Shown one piece after another: positions 35,120-44,538 of a DNA stretch of 64,000 nt. Under the pieces are notes generated by a model, which saw only the letters and a program-made list of their open reading frames with translations, was not told the origin of the DNA and made no database searches. Numbering within the stretch: position 1 is the stretch's first letter; each line of letters opens with the position of its first letter. This stretch comes from Selenomonadales bacterium (GTDB lineage: Bacteria; Bacillota; Negativicutes; Sporomusales; UBA7701), in the NCBI GenBank assembly GCA_018434945.1, contig JAHDOI010000035.1:62001-126000 (forward strand). Reading direction: 5' to 3'. The position numbers and the translations under genes are program-made.

Positions 35120-35145
35120 ATACCAGAAAAAGGTCGGGTTGTAAA
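35117..35145 (-). promoter_or_regulatory. Promoter of the iscR operon
   Basis: Minus strand TTTACA (35140-35145), 17-base spacer, TATATT (35117-35122) preceded by TGG, an extended -10. The start near 35110 gives a leader of about 42 bases. Confidence 0.7.
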
Positions 35146-35195
35146 GGCGATGCGCTATTATTTTTGACCCCTTTACTCGGGTTTATTCCGGTCGC

Positions 35196-35222
35196 AAAAA
35201 GTCCGCCCGGGAGGCGGCGGAC
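35196..35222 (-). terminator. Terminator after rarA
   Basis: GTCCGCC/GGCGGAC stem with an eight-base loop, then TTTTT on the minus strand. It begins 16 bases after the rarA stop, separating rarA from iscR. Confidence 0.72.
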
Positions 35223-35237
35223 CTCAAATATTCGTGG

Positions 35238-36548
35238 TCACTTTTTGCCCCGTTCGCGCAGCCGGCGCGATATTTCGGCCTCGAAGCCCCGGTCGGTGGG
35301 CCGGTAATAGACAGCGCCCGTCAGTTCGTCCGGCAGGTATTGCTGCGGTACATAGGCGCCCGGATAGCTGTGAGGGTATTTATAATCCTTGCCGTGGCCC
35401 CATTGCTTAGCGCCCTTATAACTGGCGTCCCGCAGGTGAACCGGCACCCGTCCGCCCTCCTTTTCCCGCACGTCGGCCATGGCTTGGTCGACAGCCGCGT
35501 AGGCGGCGTTGCTCTTGGGGGCGGCGGCGATGTAAACCACCGCCTGAGCGAGCGGGATGCGGGCTTCGGGCAGACCGATGAACTGCACCGCGTGCATGGC
35601 CGCCGTGGCGATAACCAGGGCCTGCGGATCGGCGTTGCCGACATCCTCGGCGGCACAGATTACGATCCGGCGGGCGATGAACTTGACGTCTTCCCCCGCC
35701 TCGAGCATCCTGGCCAGGTAATGGAGGGCGGCGTCGGGATCGGAGCCGCGCATGCTTTTGATAAAGGCCGACGCCACGTCATAGTGTGTATCGCCTTTCT
35801 TGTCGTAGCCGATCACCCGTTCGCCGGCAATCGACCGCAATAGATCGAGCGTGATTTCCCGCGGGCCGTCCTCAGGCAGCATCGATGCTGCCTGCTCAAG
35901 CAGATTCAGGGCAACGCGGGCGTCGCCGCCCGTGAAATCGGCGATAGCGGCCAACACCTCCGGCGCGCACGCTACGCCCGACTTACCGAGGCCGCGTCCC
36001 TCATCAGCCAGGGCCGCGGCGAGGATGGCGATAACTTCACCATGGCCGAGCGGCAGCAGCCGAAAGACCCGTGCCCGCGAAAGCAGCGGCGAATTGACCT
36101 CGAAATACGGGTTCTCCGTCGTGGCGCCGATCAGCGTCACGGTGCCGTTCTCCACGTAAGGCAGCAGCACATCCTGCTGCGATTTGGAGAAACGGTGAAT
36201 CTCGTCGACAAACAGGATTGTACGCTGGCGCAGCATGCGCAGCCGCTTCTGGGCACCTTCGATGATCCTGCGTATATCGGCCACCCCTGCCGAGACAGCG
36301 TTGAGCTGCTCGAACTGAGCATCGGTCTCACGGGCGATTATATGGGCCAGGGTGGTCTTGCCCGTGCCCGGCGGCCCGAAGAGGATCATCGACGGCACTG
36401 TGTCCGCGTCGATCATGCGGCGCAGAAAGCGGCCGGGAGCAATGAGGTCGGCCTGGCCGACGAATTCGGCCAGCGTCTGCGGGCGCATCCGCACCGCCAG
36501 CGGCGCCGGCGGCTGCGGCCCTGTTTCCTGTTCCTCGAAAAGGCTCAT
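35238..36548 (-). CDS. rarA: Replication-associated recombination protein A (MgsA/WRNIP1 type)
   Basis: 436 residues from the ATG at 36548; the frame runs on upstream without a ribosome site and enters repeat B. AAA+ domain with Walker A GPPGTGKTT, Walker B LFVDEIHRF and the later ARVFRLLPLG sensor region; the C-terminal tetramerisation domain includes KSMRGSDPDAALHYLARML. RarA acts at stalled replication forks. The order iscR-rarA-aspS-hisS recalls B. subtilis cymR-rarA ... aspS-hisS. Confidence 0.95.
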   Translation of the reverse strand: MSLFEEQETGPQPPAPLAVRMRPQTLAEFVGQADLIAPGRFLRRMIDADTVPSMILFGPPGTGKTTLAHIIARETDAQFEQLNAVSAGVADIRRIIEGAQKRLRMLRQRTILFVDEIHRFSKSQQDVLLPYVENGTVTLIGATTENPYFEVNSPLLSRARVFRLLPLGHGEVIAILAAALADEGRGLGKSGVACAPEVLAAIADFTGGDARVALNLLEQAASMLPEDGPREITLDLLRSIAGERVIGYDKKGDTHYDVASAFIKSMRGSDPDAALHYLARMLEAGEDVKFIARRIVICAAEDVGNADPQALVIATAAMHAVQFIGLPEARIPLAQAVVYIAAAPKSNAAYAAVDQAMADVREKEGGRVPVHLRDASYKGAKQWGHGKDYKYPHSYPGAYVPQQYLPDELTGAVYYRPTDRGFEAEISRRLRERGKK

Positions 36549-36594
36549 TGGAAAAATCCCTCTTCTTTCCACACTGGGTCTAACAAACCTCCTA

Positions 36595-36714
36595 GGCCGT
36601 TCAGAAGCCTCCAGATGCAAGGCGCACCGGAAAAGCGCGCCGCGCCGCGTACATAAAGAAGTACGCAGCAAGCGCTTTGAGGAGCAACGCCGCAGATGGG
36701 GGCTTATCAACGGC

Positions 36715-36715
<1 letters not shown>
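36595..36715. repeat. Long palindromic interspersed repeat, copy B
   Basis: 121 bases, from GGCCGTTCAGAAGCC to GGGGCTTATCAACGGCC; the ends pair as imperfect inverted repeats and GCGTAC/GTACGC pairs at the centre. It shares long blocks with copy A (25229-25405). Its right end touches the TAG stop codon of ltaE. It carries no transposase; the REP/MITE-like class is inferred from form only. Confidence 0.8.
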
Positions 36716-37752
<1,037 letters not shown>

Positions 37753-37822
37753 AAAATCACTCCTACATTCGTTATTCTTTTATTAATTCTGGTCGAAAGA
37801 CAAAAATCCTATGAGCGCCAAA

Positions 37823-37853
37823 CAAAAAACGCCGCCCCGCGGAGGGTGGGCGT
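37823..37853 (-). terminator. Terminator after the micro-ORF
   Basis: Stem ACGCC/GGCGT with inner CCC/GGG pairs, followed by TTTTTT on the minus strand. It lies 18 bases beyond the micro-ORF and 70 bases upstream of the ltaE start, so it isolates a short transcript between 6S RNA and ltaE. Confidence 0.72.
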
Positions 37854-37870
37854 CAGACTTTATGACGACA

Positions 37871-37963
37871 TTATTTAAGCAGCAGCGGAACGATTACAAA
37901 GAGCGCTACCAGCACCCATATCAGTATTCAGGGGCGGCAGAGGCTGCGCAGAAAATCTTTCAC
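37871..37963 (-). pseudogene. Micro-ORF for a single-helix membrane peptide, interrupted by in-frame UGA
   Basis: GGAGGG lies six bases before a GTG at 37963. The frame reads MKDFLRSLCRP, then TGA at 37928-37930, then ILIWVLVALFVIVPLLLK and TAA. The part after TGA is a perfect membrane helix ending in Lys, the part before it a basic cytoplasmic start, so the two belong together. A TGG-to-TGA change would explain it; recoding is another option. A terminator follows. No homologue is recognised. Confidence 0.4.
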
Positions 37964-38028
37964 TGTCATCCCTCCATTTCCCGTATTGTTTGAAATTCCC
38001 TCCGGCCCCGCCGTATTCCTTCCCGGAT

Positions 38029-38058
38029 AAAACAAAAGCCCGCACTACCGTGCCGGGC
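38029..38058 (-). terminator. Terminator after 6S RNA
   Basis: Stem GCCCG/CGGGC extended by CAC/GTG across a bulge, then TTTTGTTTT on the minus strand. It directly follows the 3' closing strand of the 6S RNA. Confidence 0.78.
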
Positions 38059-38061
38059 CAA

Positions 38062-38269
38062 ACATAATAATCCCCACCGTGCCGTATCGCCCCTGTTTTG
38101 AACCTGCCTCGGCAGGTGGGTGCCCTCCTGTCTGATTTATGTGTCCCCAGCGTTCAGGGGCATACACGCCACAGACAGAGTCCGGGCTCCCGCAGTAACT
38201 GTGTTGGCTCAAAACATCGGCATCCCACGCACACAGCAGGGGTTATTACACCGAAGAATTATTTGATTT
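38062..38269 (-). ncRNA. ssrS: 6S RNA
   Basis: Ends approximate. The minus strand contains typical Firmicute 6S elements: GATGTTTTGAGCC followed by ACTGCGGGAGC, and later CACCCACCTGCCGAGGCAGG and GGGGCGATACGGCACGG. The 5' AATAACCCC and 3' GGGGATTATT pair to close the rod. 6S RNA binds sigma-A RNA polymerase as a promoter mimic. Location next to aspS matches B. subtilis bsrA. A promoter precedes it and a terminator follows. No open frame covers it. Confidence 0.82.
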
Positions 38270-38275
38270 TTCCGT

Positions 38276-38304
38276 ATTATCGGATTCCGTCTCTATATTA
38301 GCAA
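38276..38304 (-). promoter_or_regulatory. Promoter of 6S RNA
   Basis: Minus strand TTGCTA (38299-38304), 17-base spacer, GATAAT (38276-38281). The predicted start is near 38269. Bases 38305-38403, between this and the aspS stop, hold no recognised feature. Confidence 0.6.
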
Positions 38305-38403
38305 ACTTGCCGGCGAAAAGCAAGGAGAAAGCGGCCGGGATATTTTGCCAGGAAGGCTTGCGCGCCAAGGCCTGGGGGGGATTATCCGAGCCGCTTCGTT
38401 TCT

Positions 38404-40191
38404 TTACTTTTTGACCACGATATCCAGCTTTACGGCGAGATCCTTGAGCTGGCGGGGGGAAACCGCCGAAGGCGCCTGTGACATGATGTCGGTGGCGCTC
38501 TGCGTCTTGGGGAACGCGATGACATCGCGGATCGAAGGCCGACCAGCCATCAGCATCACCATCCTGTCGAGCCCGAAAGCGATGCCACCGTGGGGCGGGG
38601 TGCCGTATTCGAACGCTTCAAGCAGGAAGCCGAACTGCTCGTTGGCTTCCTCGTCCGAAAGACCGATAGCCTTGAAGACCTTTTCCTGCAGGTCGCGCTG
38701 GTATATGCGGATGCTGCCGCCGCCCATCTCGGTGCCGTTAAGGATCATATCGTAGGCCTTGGCCCTGATGCGGCCCGGGTCGCTTCCCAGATAGACGGCG
38801 TCCTCGTCGCGGGGCGAGGTGAACGGATGGTGCATGGCGACCCAACGCTTATCTTCCGGGTCGTATTCGAACATCGGGAAGTCGATGACCCAGGCGAAGG
38901 ACAGTTTGGCGGGGTCGATGAGATTCTGGCGGCGGCCCATCTCCAGGCGGAGCTGGCCGAGGACGGGGTTGAGGGTTTCGGGGGCGTCGGCCATGATGAG
39001 CAGCAGATCGCCTTCCTCGGCGCCGGCGGCGGCCGTAACCTTGGCAATCGCAGCCTCGCTGAAGAATTTGGTGATCTGCGATTTTATGCCCTCGGCGGTA
39101 TAGCACATCCAGGCCAGGCCCTTGCCGCCGTACTGGCCTACGTATTCCACCAGCCCGTCCAGTTCGCGGCGGGGGATGGCGGCGTAGCCTTTCACGTTGA
39201 TGGCTTTGACCTTGCCGCCGGCGGCGAGGACGTTTTCGAACACTTTGAAGTCCGAGCCGCGCACCGCTTCGGTGAGGTCGATCATTTCCATGCCGAATCT
39301 CAGGTCAGGCTTGTCCGAGCCGTACTTGTCCATCGCCTCGTCATAGCCGAGCCGTGGGAATGGGGTCGGCACGTCGGCGCCGATGGCTTCCTTGAACAGA
39401 TAGGCGACCATGTTCTCCATCATGGTCAGCACTTCCTCGCGGTCGACGAACGACATTTCGATGTCGAGCTGAGTGAACTCAGGCTGCCGGTCGGCGCGGA
39501 GATCCTCGTCGCGGAAGCAGCGGGCGATCTGGAAGTAGCGTTCGAAACCGGCGACCATCAATATCTGTTTGAAAATCTGCGGCGACTGGGGCAGCGCGTA
39601 AAACTTCCCGGGATTGACCCTGCTGGGCACCAGGTAGTCCCGCGCGCCCTCCGGGGTGCTCTTCGTCAGCATCGGTGTCTCGACCTCGATGAACCCCTGG
39701 CGGTCGAGGAAGTCGCGCATCAGCTTGGCGACGCGGTGGCGAAGGATAAGGTTGCGCTGCATCTCAGGGCGGCGAAGGTCGAGATAACGGTATTTGAGCT
39801 TGAGGACCTCGTCCACGTCGATATCGTCCTGAATATAGAAGGGCGGCGTCTTGGCCGCATTGAGAATGCGCAGTTCCACGCCGGTGACCTCGATATCGCC
39901 GGTCGCCATGTTGGCGTTTACCGTTTCGGCGTCGCGCATGCGCACCGTGCCGCGGATCGCCAGCACATATTCGGTGCGGACGGCCTCCGCCTTGTGGAAG
40001 GCGGCGGGATCGATATCGGGCGAGAATACCAGCTGCACCATTCCCGAACGGTCCCTGAGGTCGACGAAAATCAGGCCGCCGTGGTCGCGGCGGCGGGCCA
40101 TCCAGCCGCACAGCACGACCTCCTGGCCGGCGTGTTGTTTTGTCAGTTCACCACAGCTGTGGGTGCGTTTCAAACCAAGAAGCGAGTCCAT
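38404..40191 (-). CDS. aspS: Aspartyl-tRNA synthetase
   Basis: 595 residues, bacterial type: an N-terminal OB anticodon-binding domain (1-105), catalytic class II core with RHRVAKLMRDFLDRQGFIEVETPML, an inserted GAD domain (about 285-420), and motif 3 with GIAFGLDRMVMLMAG. Whether it is discriminating (Asp only) or also makes Asp-tRNA(Asn) cannot be decided here. It starts one base after the hisS stop, in an hisS-aspS operon. Confidence 0.97.
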   Translation of the reverse strand: MDSLLGLKRTHSCGELTKQHAGQEVVLCGWMARRRDHGGLIFVDLRDRSGMVQLVFSPDIDPAAFHKAEAVRTEYVLAIRGTVRMRDAETVNANMATGDIEVTGVELRILNAAKTPPFYIQDDIDVDEVLKLKYRYLDLRRPEMQRNLILRHRVAKLMRDFLDRQGFIEVETPMLTKSTPEGARDYLVPSRVNPGKFYALPQSPQIFKQILMVAGFERYFQIARCFRDEDLRADRQPEFTQLDIEMSFVDREEVLTMMENMVAYLFKEAIGADVPTPFPRLGYDEAMDKYGSDKPDLRFGMEMIDLTEAVRGSDFKVFENVLAAGGKVKAINVKGYAAIPRRELDGLVEYVGQYGGKGLAWMCYTAEGIKSQITKFFSEAAIAKVTAAAGAEEGDLLLIMADAPETLNPVLGQLRLEMGRRQNLIDPAKLSFAWVIDFPMFEYDPEDKRWVAMHHPFTSPRDEDAVYLGSDPGRIRAKAYDMILNGTEMGGGSIRIYQRDLQEKVFKAIGLSDEEANEQFGFLLEAFEYGTPPHGGIAFGLDRMVMLMAGRPSIRDVIAFPKTQSATDIMSQAPSAVSPRQLKDLAVKLDIVVKK

Positions 40192-40192
40192 A

Positions 40193-41458
40193 TTAATCCT
40201 CCATCTCCGCGCGTATCTTCTGAATTAACTGCCCGGCGTCCACAAGCTGCTGTTCGCCGGTCAGCATGTTCTTCAACGCGACTTTGTTCTGGGCCGCTTC
40301 CTCTTCACCGATAATTGCCACAAAGCGGGCCGGATAGCGGTTAGCCTGTTTTAGCTGGGCCTTGAGGCCGCGGCCGAGATAATCCATTTCGCAAGCGAGG
40401 CCTGCCCGCCGCAGTTCGGTCGCCAGCTTGAACGCCAGCACGCGCGTTTTGTCGTCGAAGGCCGCCACGAATATGGCGATCCCTCTGTCAGGGGTAGGCA
40501 GCAGTTCCTGTTTTTCGAGCGCAAGGAGTACCCTCTCCAGGCCGATGGCGTAACCGATAGCGGGAGTCGGGCTGCCGCCGATCTCCTCGATCAGCCCGTC
40601 GTAGCGGCCGCCGCCGCACACCGCGCTCTGGGCGCCGAGCGGCGGGTACTGGATCTCGAAAGCCGTCTTCGTGTAATAGTCGAGACCGCGCACCAGCCGC
40701 GGGTTTAGTTTGTAATCGACACCGGCGGCCGTCAATACCGTCTGGAGGCCGGTGAAGTGGTCGCGGCACTCGTCGCAGAGGCACTCGCTCAGTTGGGGCG
40801 CGTTCTTCGAAAGCTGCTGGCATTTTTCGTTCTTGCAGTCGAGGATGCGCATCGGATTACGATCGAAGCGGGACCGGCAGTCCTCGCAGAACTCGCCGAG
40901 GCTCCCCCTAAGGGCGTCCTGGATTTTGGAGCGGTAAACAGGACGGCACCGGGGACAGCCGACCGAGTTGATGAAGAGGTTGAGGTCCTTGAGACCCAGC
41001 CTGGTGAAAAACTCGACCGCCGCCATGATGATCTCGGCGTCGACAATCGGCCCGGTCGAGCCGATGGCCTCGATGCCGAACTGGTGAAACTGGCGGAAGC
41101 GCCCCGCCTGGGGCTTGTCGTAACGGAACATCGGGCCGATATAATACATCTTGGCAGGCTGGCTTTCGCCGTACAGCTTGTGTTCGAGGTAGGCGCGGAC
41201 GGTGCCGGCGGTGTTTTCCGGCCTCAGGGTGATGCTCCGGCCGCCTTTGTCGGTGAAGGTGTACATCTCCTTCTGGACAATGTCGGTCGTCTCGCCAATG
41301 CCCCGCAGGAAAAGCTCGGTGTGTTCGAACACCGGCGTGCGAATTTCCTGGTAGCCATAGTCCCGGCACACTTCCCGGGCAATCCTTTCCACGTATTGCC
41401 AGTGGCTGCTGCTGTCCGGCAATATATCTTTCGTGCCCCGTGGAGCGGAAATTTCCAT
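40193..41458 (-). CDS. hisS: Histidyl-tRNA synthetase
   Basis: 421 residues from the ATG at 41458 (GGAGGAAAAA ahead). Class II motifs and the HisA signature region LVRGLDYYTKTAFEI are present, with the C-terminal anticodon domain from about 325. A four-cysteine set (SVGCPRCRP, CEDCRSRF, CLCDECRDHF) marks the zinc-binding insertion found in several bacterial HisRS. No T-box leader; hemZ ends 14 bases upstream. Confidence 0.97.
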   Translation of the reverse strand: MEISAPRGTKDILPDSSSHWQYVERIAREVCRDYGYQEIRTPVFEHTELFLRGIGETTDIVQKEMYTFTDKGGRSITLRPENTAGTVRAYLEHKLYGESQPAKMYYIGPMFRYDKPQAGRFRQFHQFGIEAIGSTGPIVDAEIIMAAVEFFTRLGLKDLNLFINSVGCPRCRPVYRSKIQDALRGSLGEFCEDCRSRFDRNPMRILDCKNEKCQQLSKNAPQLSECLCDECRDHFTGLQTVLTAAGVDYKLNPRLVRGLDYYTKTAFEIQYPPLGAQSAVCGGGRYDGLIEEIGGSPTPAIGYAIGLERVLLALEKQELLPTPDRGIAIFVAAFDDKTRVLAFKLATELRRAGLACEMDYLGRGLKAQLKQANRYPARFVAIIGEEEAAQNKVALKNMLTGEQQLVDAGQLIQKIRAEMED

Positions 41459-41472
41459 CCTATTTTTCCTCC

Positions 41473-42984
41473 TTAACGGCTGAACAGCGCGGCGATAAGT
41501 TCCTCCCGCCGTCTGGTGTAGTGGTCGATGTTGGCGATATATGTGGCGACGTCTTTGGGGTTGTAGACGCTGTCGAGGCGGAAGTCCGCGGTGACAGCCT
41601 TGGTGGCGGCCGCCGGCCCTACGCCGATGATCGTCTGCCGTTCCTCGATTATTTGGATGTTGTATATGCATTCCGCGCCGGGACGGGCGTAGCCGACATT
41701 CTCCAGGTTGCCGGTCATGTGCTTCTGGCGGTAGAGGTAGTAAGGAACAAGACCCAGGCTGCGGGCGCCGTCGGCGGCGATGGAGAGCATGGCGGCGGTG
41801 GTGCGCTCATCGGGCAGCGCCACGTCCTCCTGGCCGGCGGCAAGCCGCGAGCCCCGTTTGATCGCCAGGGTGTGGACGGTAATATTGTCGGGCGCCAACG
41901 CGGCGATGCCCGCCATGGTCGCGGCCATATCCCGCTCGGTCTCCTCCGGCAGGCCGGCGATTATGTCCATGTTGATGATCGGGATAGCGGCAGAGCGTAT
42001 TTTCCTAAACATTACTATTATATCGCGGACGGTATGATTTCGTCCAATAAGTTTTAAGGTTTTTTCCTGCATCGTCTGCGGGTTTACGCTTACCCTCGTT
42101 ACCCCCGCCGCCGCCATGGCCGAAACTTTCCCGTCGGTGATGCAGTCGGGTCGGCCGGCTTCGACGGTAAACTCCCGCGTGGCGACATCGACGAAAGCCC
42201 CGCGCACTCTTTCAAGCAACCGGGCGAAGTCGCTGTCGCCGAGGCTGGTCGGCGTCCCGCCGCCGATGTAAACCGTCTCGGCAGTCAGCCCTAAACGGGC
42301 GATAAGATCGGCGGCAGCGGCGATATCGGCCTCCAGGGCGCTCAAAAAAGCCGCCACCTTTTCGTGGTCGGCGGGCAGCACATTGGCGGGAAATGAACAG
42401 TACAGACACCGCGAGGGGCAATAGGGTACGCCTACGTATACGCTCACCGTCCGGCGGCTTTCCGGTCCGGTGTGCAGGAAGGGGCGCTGGCGGACGCCGA
42501 TTGCGGCGAGCAGGCGCGCTTTGTCCTGATCAACTGCGTAGTCGGCGGATAGTCTCTCCGCTGCCTCCTCGGACGAAAGCCCGTCATCCAGGAGGCGGTG
42601 GACGATTTTTATCGGCCGCACGCCGCGCAGGATGCCCCACGGCCCGGGATTGACCCCTGTGAGCCGCGTTAAAATGGCGAGCAGGTTGAGGCGCACGAGC
42701 CGCTGGGCGGCTCCTGTCTCCTCCCCGTATCTCGCCGTCTTTCGCCTGCTGTGGCAGCCCAGAACCCCTTCGTCGCGCCGGAAAAAGACTTCGGTTATGA
42801 CCGCCCTTACCTTTCCGTCTGTCACGGTATTGCGGATGAAGACCGCGCCAGCGGGGAGATGGGTGTCGATATCGTCGTTCGCTAGAACGCCTGCGGCAGG
42901 CAGGCCGAACAACGCTGCGGCGTCAGCCACCGCGCCGGCGAAGTCCTCGCCGGCAGCCGGCAGGTAATACCTTTTAACCTCCAC
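41473..42984 (-). CDS. hemZ: Coproporphyrinogen dehydrogenase HemZ (radical SAM)
   Basis: 503 residues, a long N-terminal part and a radical SAM barrel with C189-C193-C196 in YCPSRCLYCSFP. EVFFRRDEGVLGCHSR and the later VETLYIGGGTPTSL-type segment (VYIGGGTPTSLGDSD) are family hallmarks of oxygen-independent coproporphyrinogen III oxidation. The GTG start overlaps the fur gene by eleven bases and has no good ribosome site, so translation is probably coupled. Confidence 0.9.
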   Translation of the reverse strand: MEVKRYYLPAAGEDFAGAVADAAALFGLPAAGVLANDDIDTHLPAGAVFIRNTVTDGKVRAVITEVFFRRDEGVLGCHSRRKTARYGEETGAAQRLVRLNLLAILTRLTGVNPGPWGILRGVRPIKIVHRLLDDGLSSEEAAERLSADYAVDQDKARLLAAIGVRQRPFLHTGPESRRTVSVYVGVPYCPSRCLYCSFPANVLPADHEKVAAFLSALEADIAAAADLIARLGLTAETVYIGGGTPTSLGDSDFARLLERVRGAFVDVATREFTVEAGRPDCITDGKVSAMAAAGVTRVSVNPQTMQEKTLKLIGRNHTVRDIIVMFRKIRSAAIPIINMDIIAGLPEETERDMAATMAGIAALAPDNITVHTLAIKRGSRLAAGQEDVALPDERTTAAMLSIAADGARSLGLVPYYLYRQKHMTGNLENVGYARPGAECIYNIQIIEERQTIIGVGPAAATKAVTADFRLDSVYNPKDVATYIANIDHYTRRREELIAALFSR

Positions 42985-43423
42985 GTCGCTTCTGGCACTC
43001 CTGGCAATAGCCGTAGAATTTCAGCTGGTGGTCGACAATGGCGAATTTGCTCCGTTTGGCGATAGCCGTCTCCAGCGTCTCCAGCAGGTCGTCGCCGAAC
43101 TCCTTCACCTTGCCGCATCTTAGGCAGATGAGATGGTGATGGTGGTGGGGGGTACTGGTCTCGTTGATTTCGTAGCGCTGCCGGCCGTCGCCGAAGTCCA
43201 GCCGTTGGACGATGTCGAGCTCGCTGAACAGTTCGAGTGTGCGATAAACGGTCGCTAGGCCAATTTCCGGCGCGCGCTTGCGCACGATTGTGTAGACGTC
43301 CTCGGCCGAAAGGTGCCTGTCAGGATGGTCGAGGAAGGCCTGAAGGATGGTCTGCCGCTGCGATGTCAGCTTGTATTGGCGGTCGCGGAACTTCTGCCGC
43401 AGATCGTCCATTGTGATGCTCAT
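42974..43423 (-). CDS. Fur family metal-dependent repressor
   Basis: 149 residues. Winged helix (15-85) with GLATVYRTLELF, then a His cluster (TPHHHHHLICLRC) and C100xxC103 / C140xxC143 structural zinc site. The regulatory His/Glu set is consistent with Fur or PerR; the sequence does not separate the two. It precedes hemZ, so iron- or peroxide-linked control of haem synthesis is an attractive inference. Confidence 0.92.
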   Translation of the reverse strand: MSITMDDLRQKFRDRQYKLTSQRQTILQAFLDHPDRHLSAEDVYTIVRKRAPEIGLATVYRTLELFSELDIVQRLDFGDGRQRYEINETSTPHHHHHLICLRCGKVKEFGDDLLETLETAIAKRSKFAIVDHQLKFYGYCQECQKRRGG

Positions 43424-43445
43424 TTGCTCAACCCCTTCCCACTGA

Positions 43446-44477
43446 TCACTCGTAATGCCACAGGTGCCTGTAGAGCACTTTCAGCAGAGCCGCGACCGGC
43501 ACCGCCAGGATCATGCCCACGACCCCCATCAGCTGTCCGCCGATAAGCAGGCTGATAATAACCGTCACCGGATGGAGATCGATCGACTTGCCCATGACCT
43601 TGGGCACAATTATATGGTTTTCAATTTGCTGGATCACCAGGAAAAAGAAGACGACCTTGACGGCAAGCTCCGGGGCGGCAAGATAGGCCAGGAATACCGC
43701 CGGCGCGGCGCCGATGATCGGGCCGATGATCGGGATTGTTTCGGTGAGGGCGGTCAGCAGTCCGAATACCAGTGGATAATCGACCCCTAAAAAATACATG
43801 CCGGTGAAGGCGAGACAGCCCATCACGACGCTGACGACAGCCTGACCGCGGATATAACCGCTTACCGTCGCACCCATCTCCTCTACGATGATGCGGCCCT
43901 TACCCCGCCAGTCGGGCGGCAGCGCTTCTATTGCCGAGGATTTCAGCTCGCGCCAGTCCTTGAGGAAATAATATGTAAGCACCGGAACGACCACCAATTC
44001 CACCACCTGGGAGGCAAAACCCACGGTCGCTCCGAGGGCCCGCCGGCCGAGGGTCACGGCATAGGAAGCGGCGCTCGACAATATCTGGTCAAGCATCAGC
44101 CTGATGTTGGCCGGCAGGTTTATTGAGTTAGCCTGCTCTTCGAGCCGGCCGGTAAGAGCCTGGATTTTCTGGATCAGACCCGGCAGGTTGACGATCAAGC
44201 GGTTAAACTCACTTACGAACGGGGAAAAGATGAAACTTATCATTGCCGCCAGAACACCGATGGCAACGATGATCGACAAGGCTACAGCCAGGCCTTGCGG
44301 CATCAGGGCGCGGCGGCCGATTCTCATGCTGGCGAGATGATTGACCAGCGGATTGATTATGAAGGCGAACACGATCGCGAGGATAATCGGCAGATAAATC
44401 GGCGTAACCTTGCTGAGGAGATAGAAGGCCGCCAGGACGACGGCTATTTTCAGCCAGATGAAGTACGGTTTGGACAC
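43446..44477 (-). CDS. AI-2E family transporter (copy 2)
   Basis: 343 residues, seven or eight membrane helices; conserved VVSGYIRGQAVVSVVMG-like (TVSGYIRGQAVVSVV) and PKVMGKSIDLHPVTVIISLL segments. Family identity is clear, substrate unknown. GGAGTGATT precedes the GTG start. Directly upstream of fur with a 22-base gap. The copy at 29470-30504 is a paralogue, not a local duplicate. Confidence 0.88.
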   Translation of the reverse strand: MSKPYFIWLKIAVVLAAFYLLSKVTPIYLPIILAIVFAFIINPLVNHLASMRIGRRALMPQGLAVALSIIVAIGVLAAMISFIFSPFVSEFNRLIVNLPGLIQKIQALTGRLEEQANSINLPANIRLMLDQILSSAASYAVTLGRRALGATVGFASQVVELVVVPVLTYYFLKDWRELKSSAIEALPPDWRGKGRIIVEEMGATVSGYIRGQAVVSVVMGCLAFTGMYFLGVDYPLVFGLLTALTETIPIIGPIIGAAPAVFLAYLAAPELAVKVVFFFLVIQQIENHIIVPKVMGKSIDLHPVTVIISLLIGGQLMGVVGMILAVPVAALLKVLYRHLWHYE

Positions 44478-44538
44478 AAGGAATCACTCCAAGCCGCGCG
44501 GGCTTCGCACGCCCTCGTTCTTGATACTTGTATATTTA

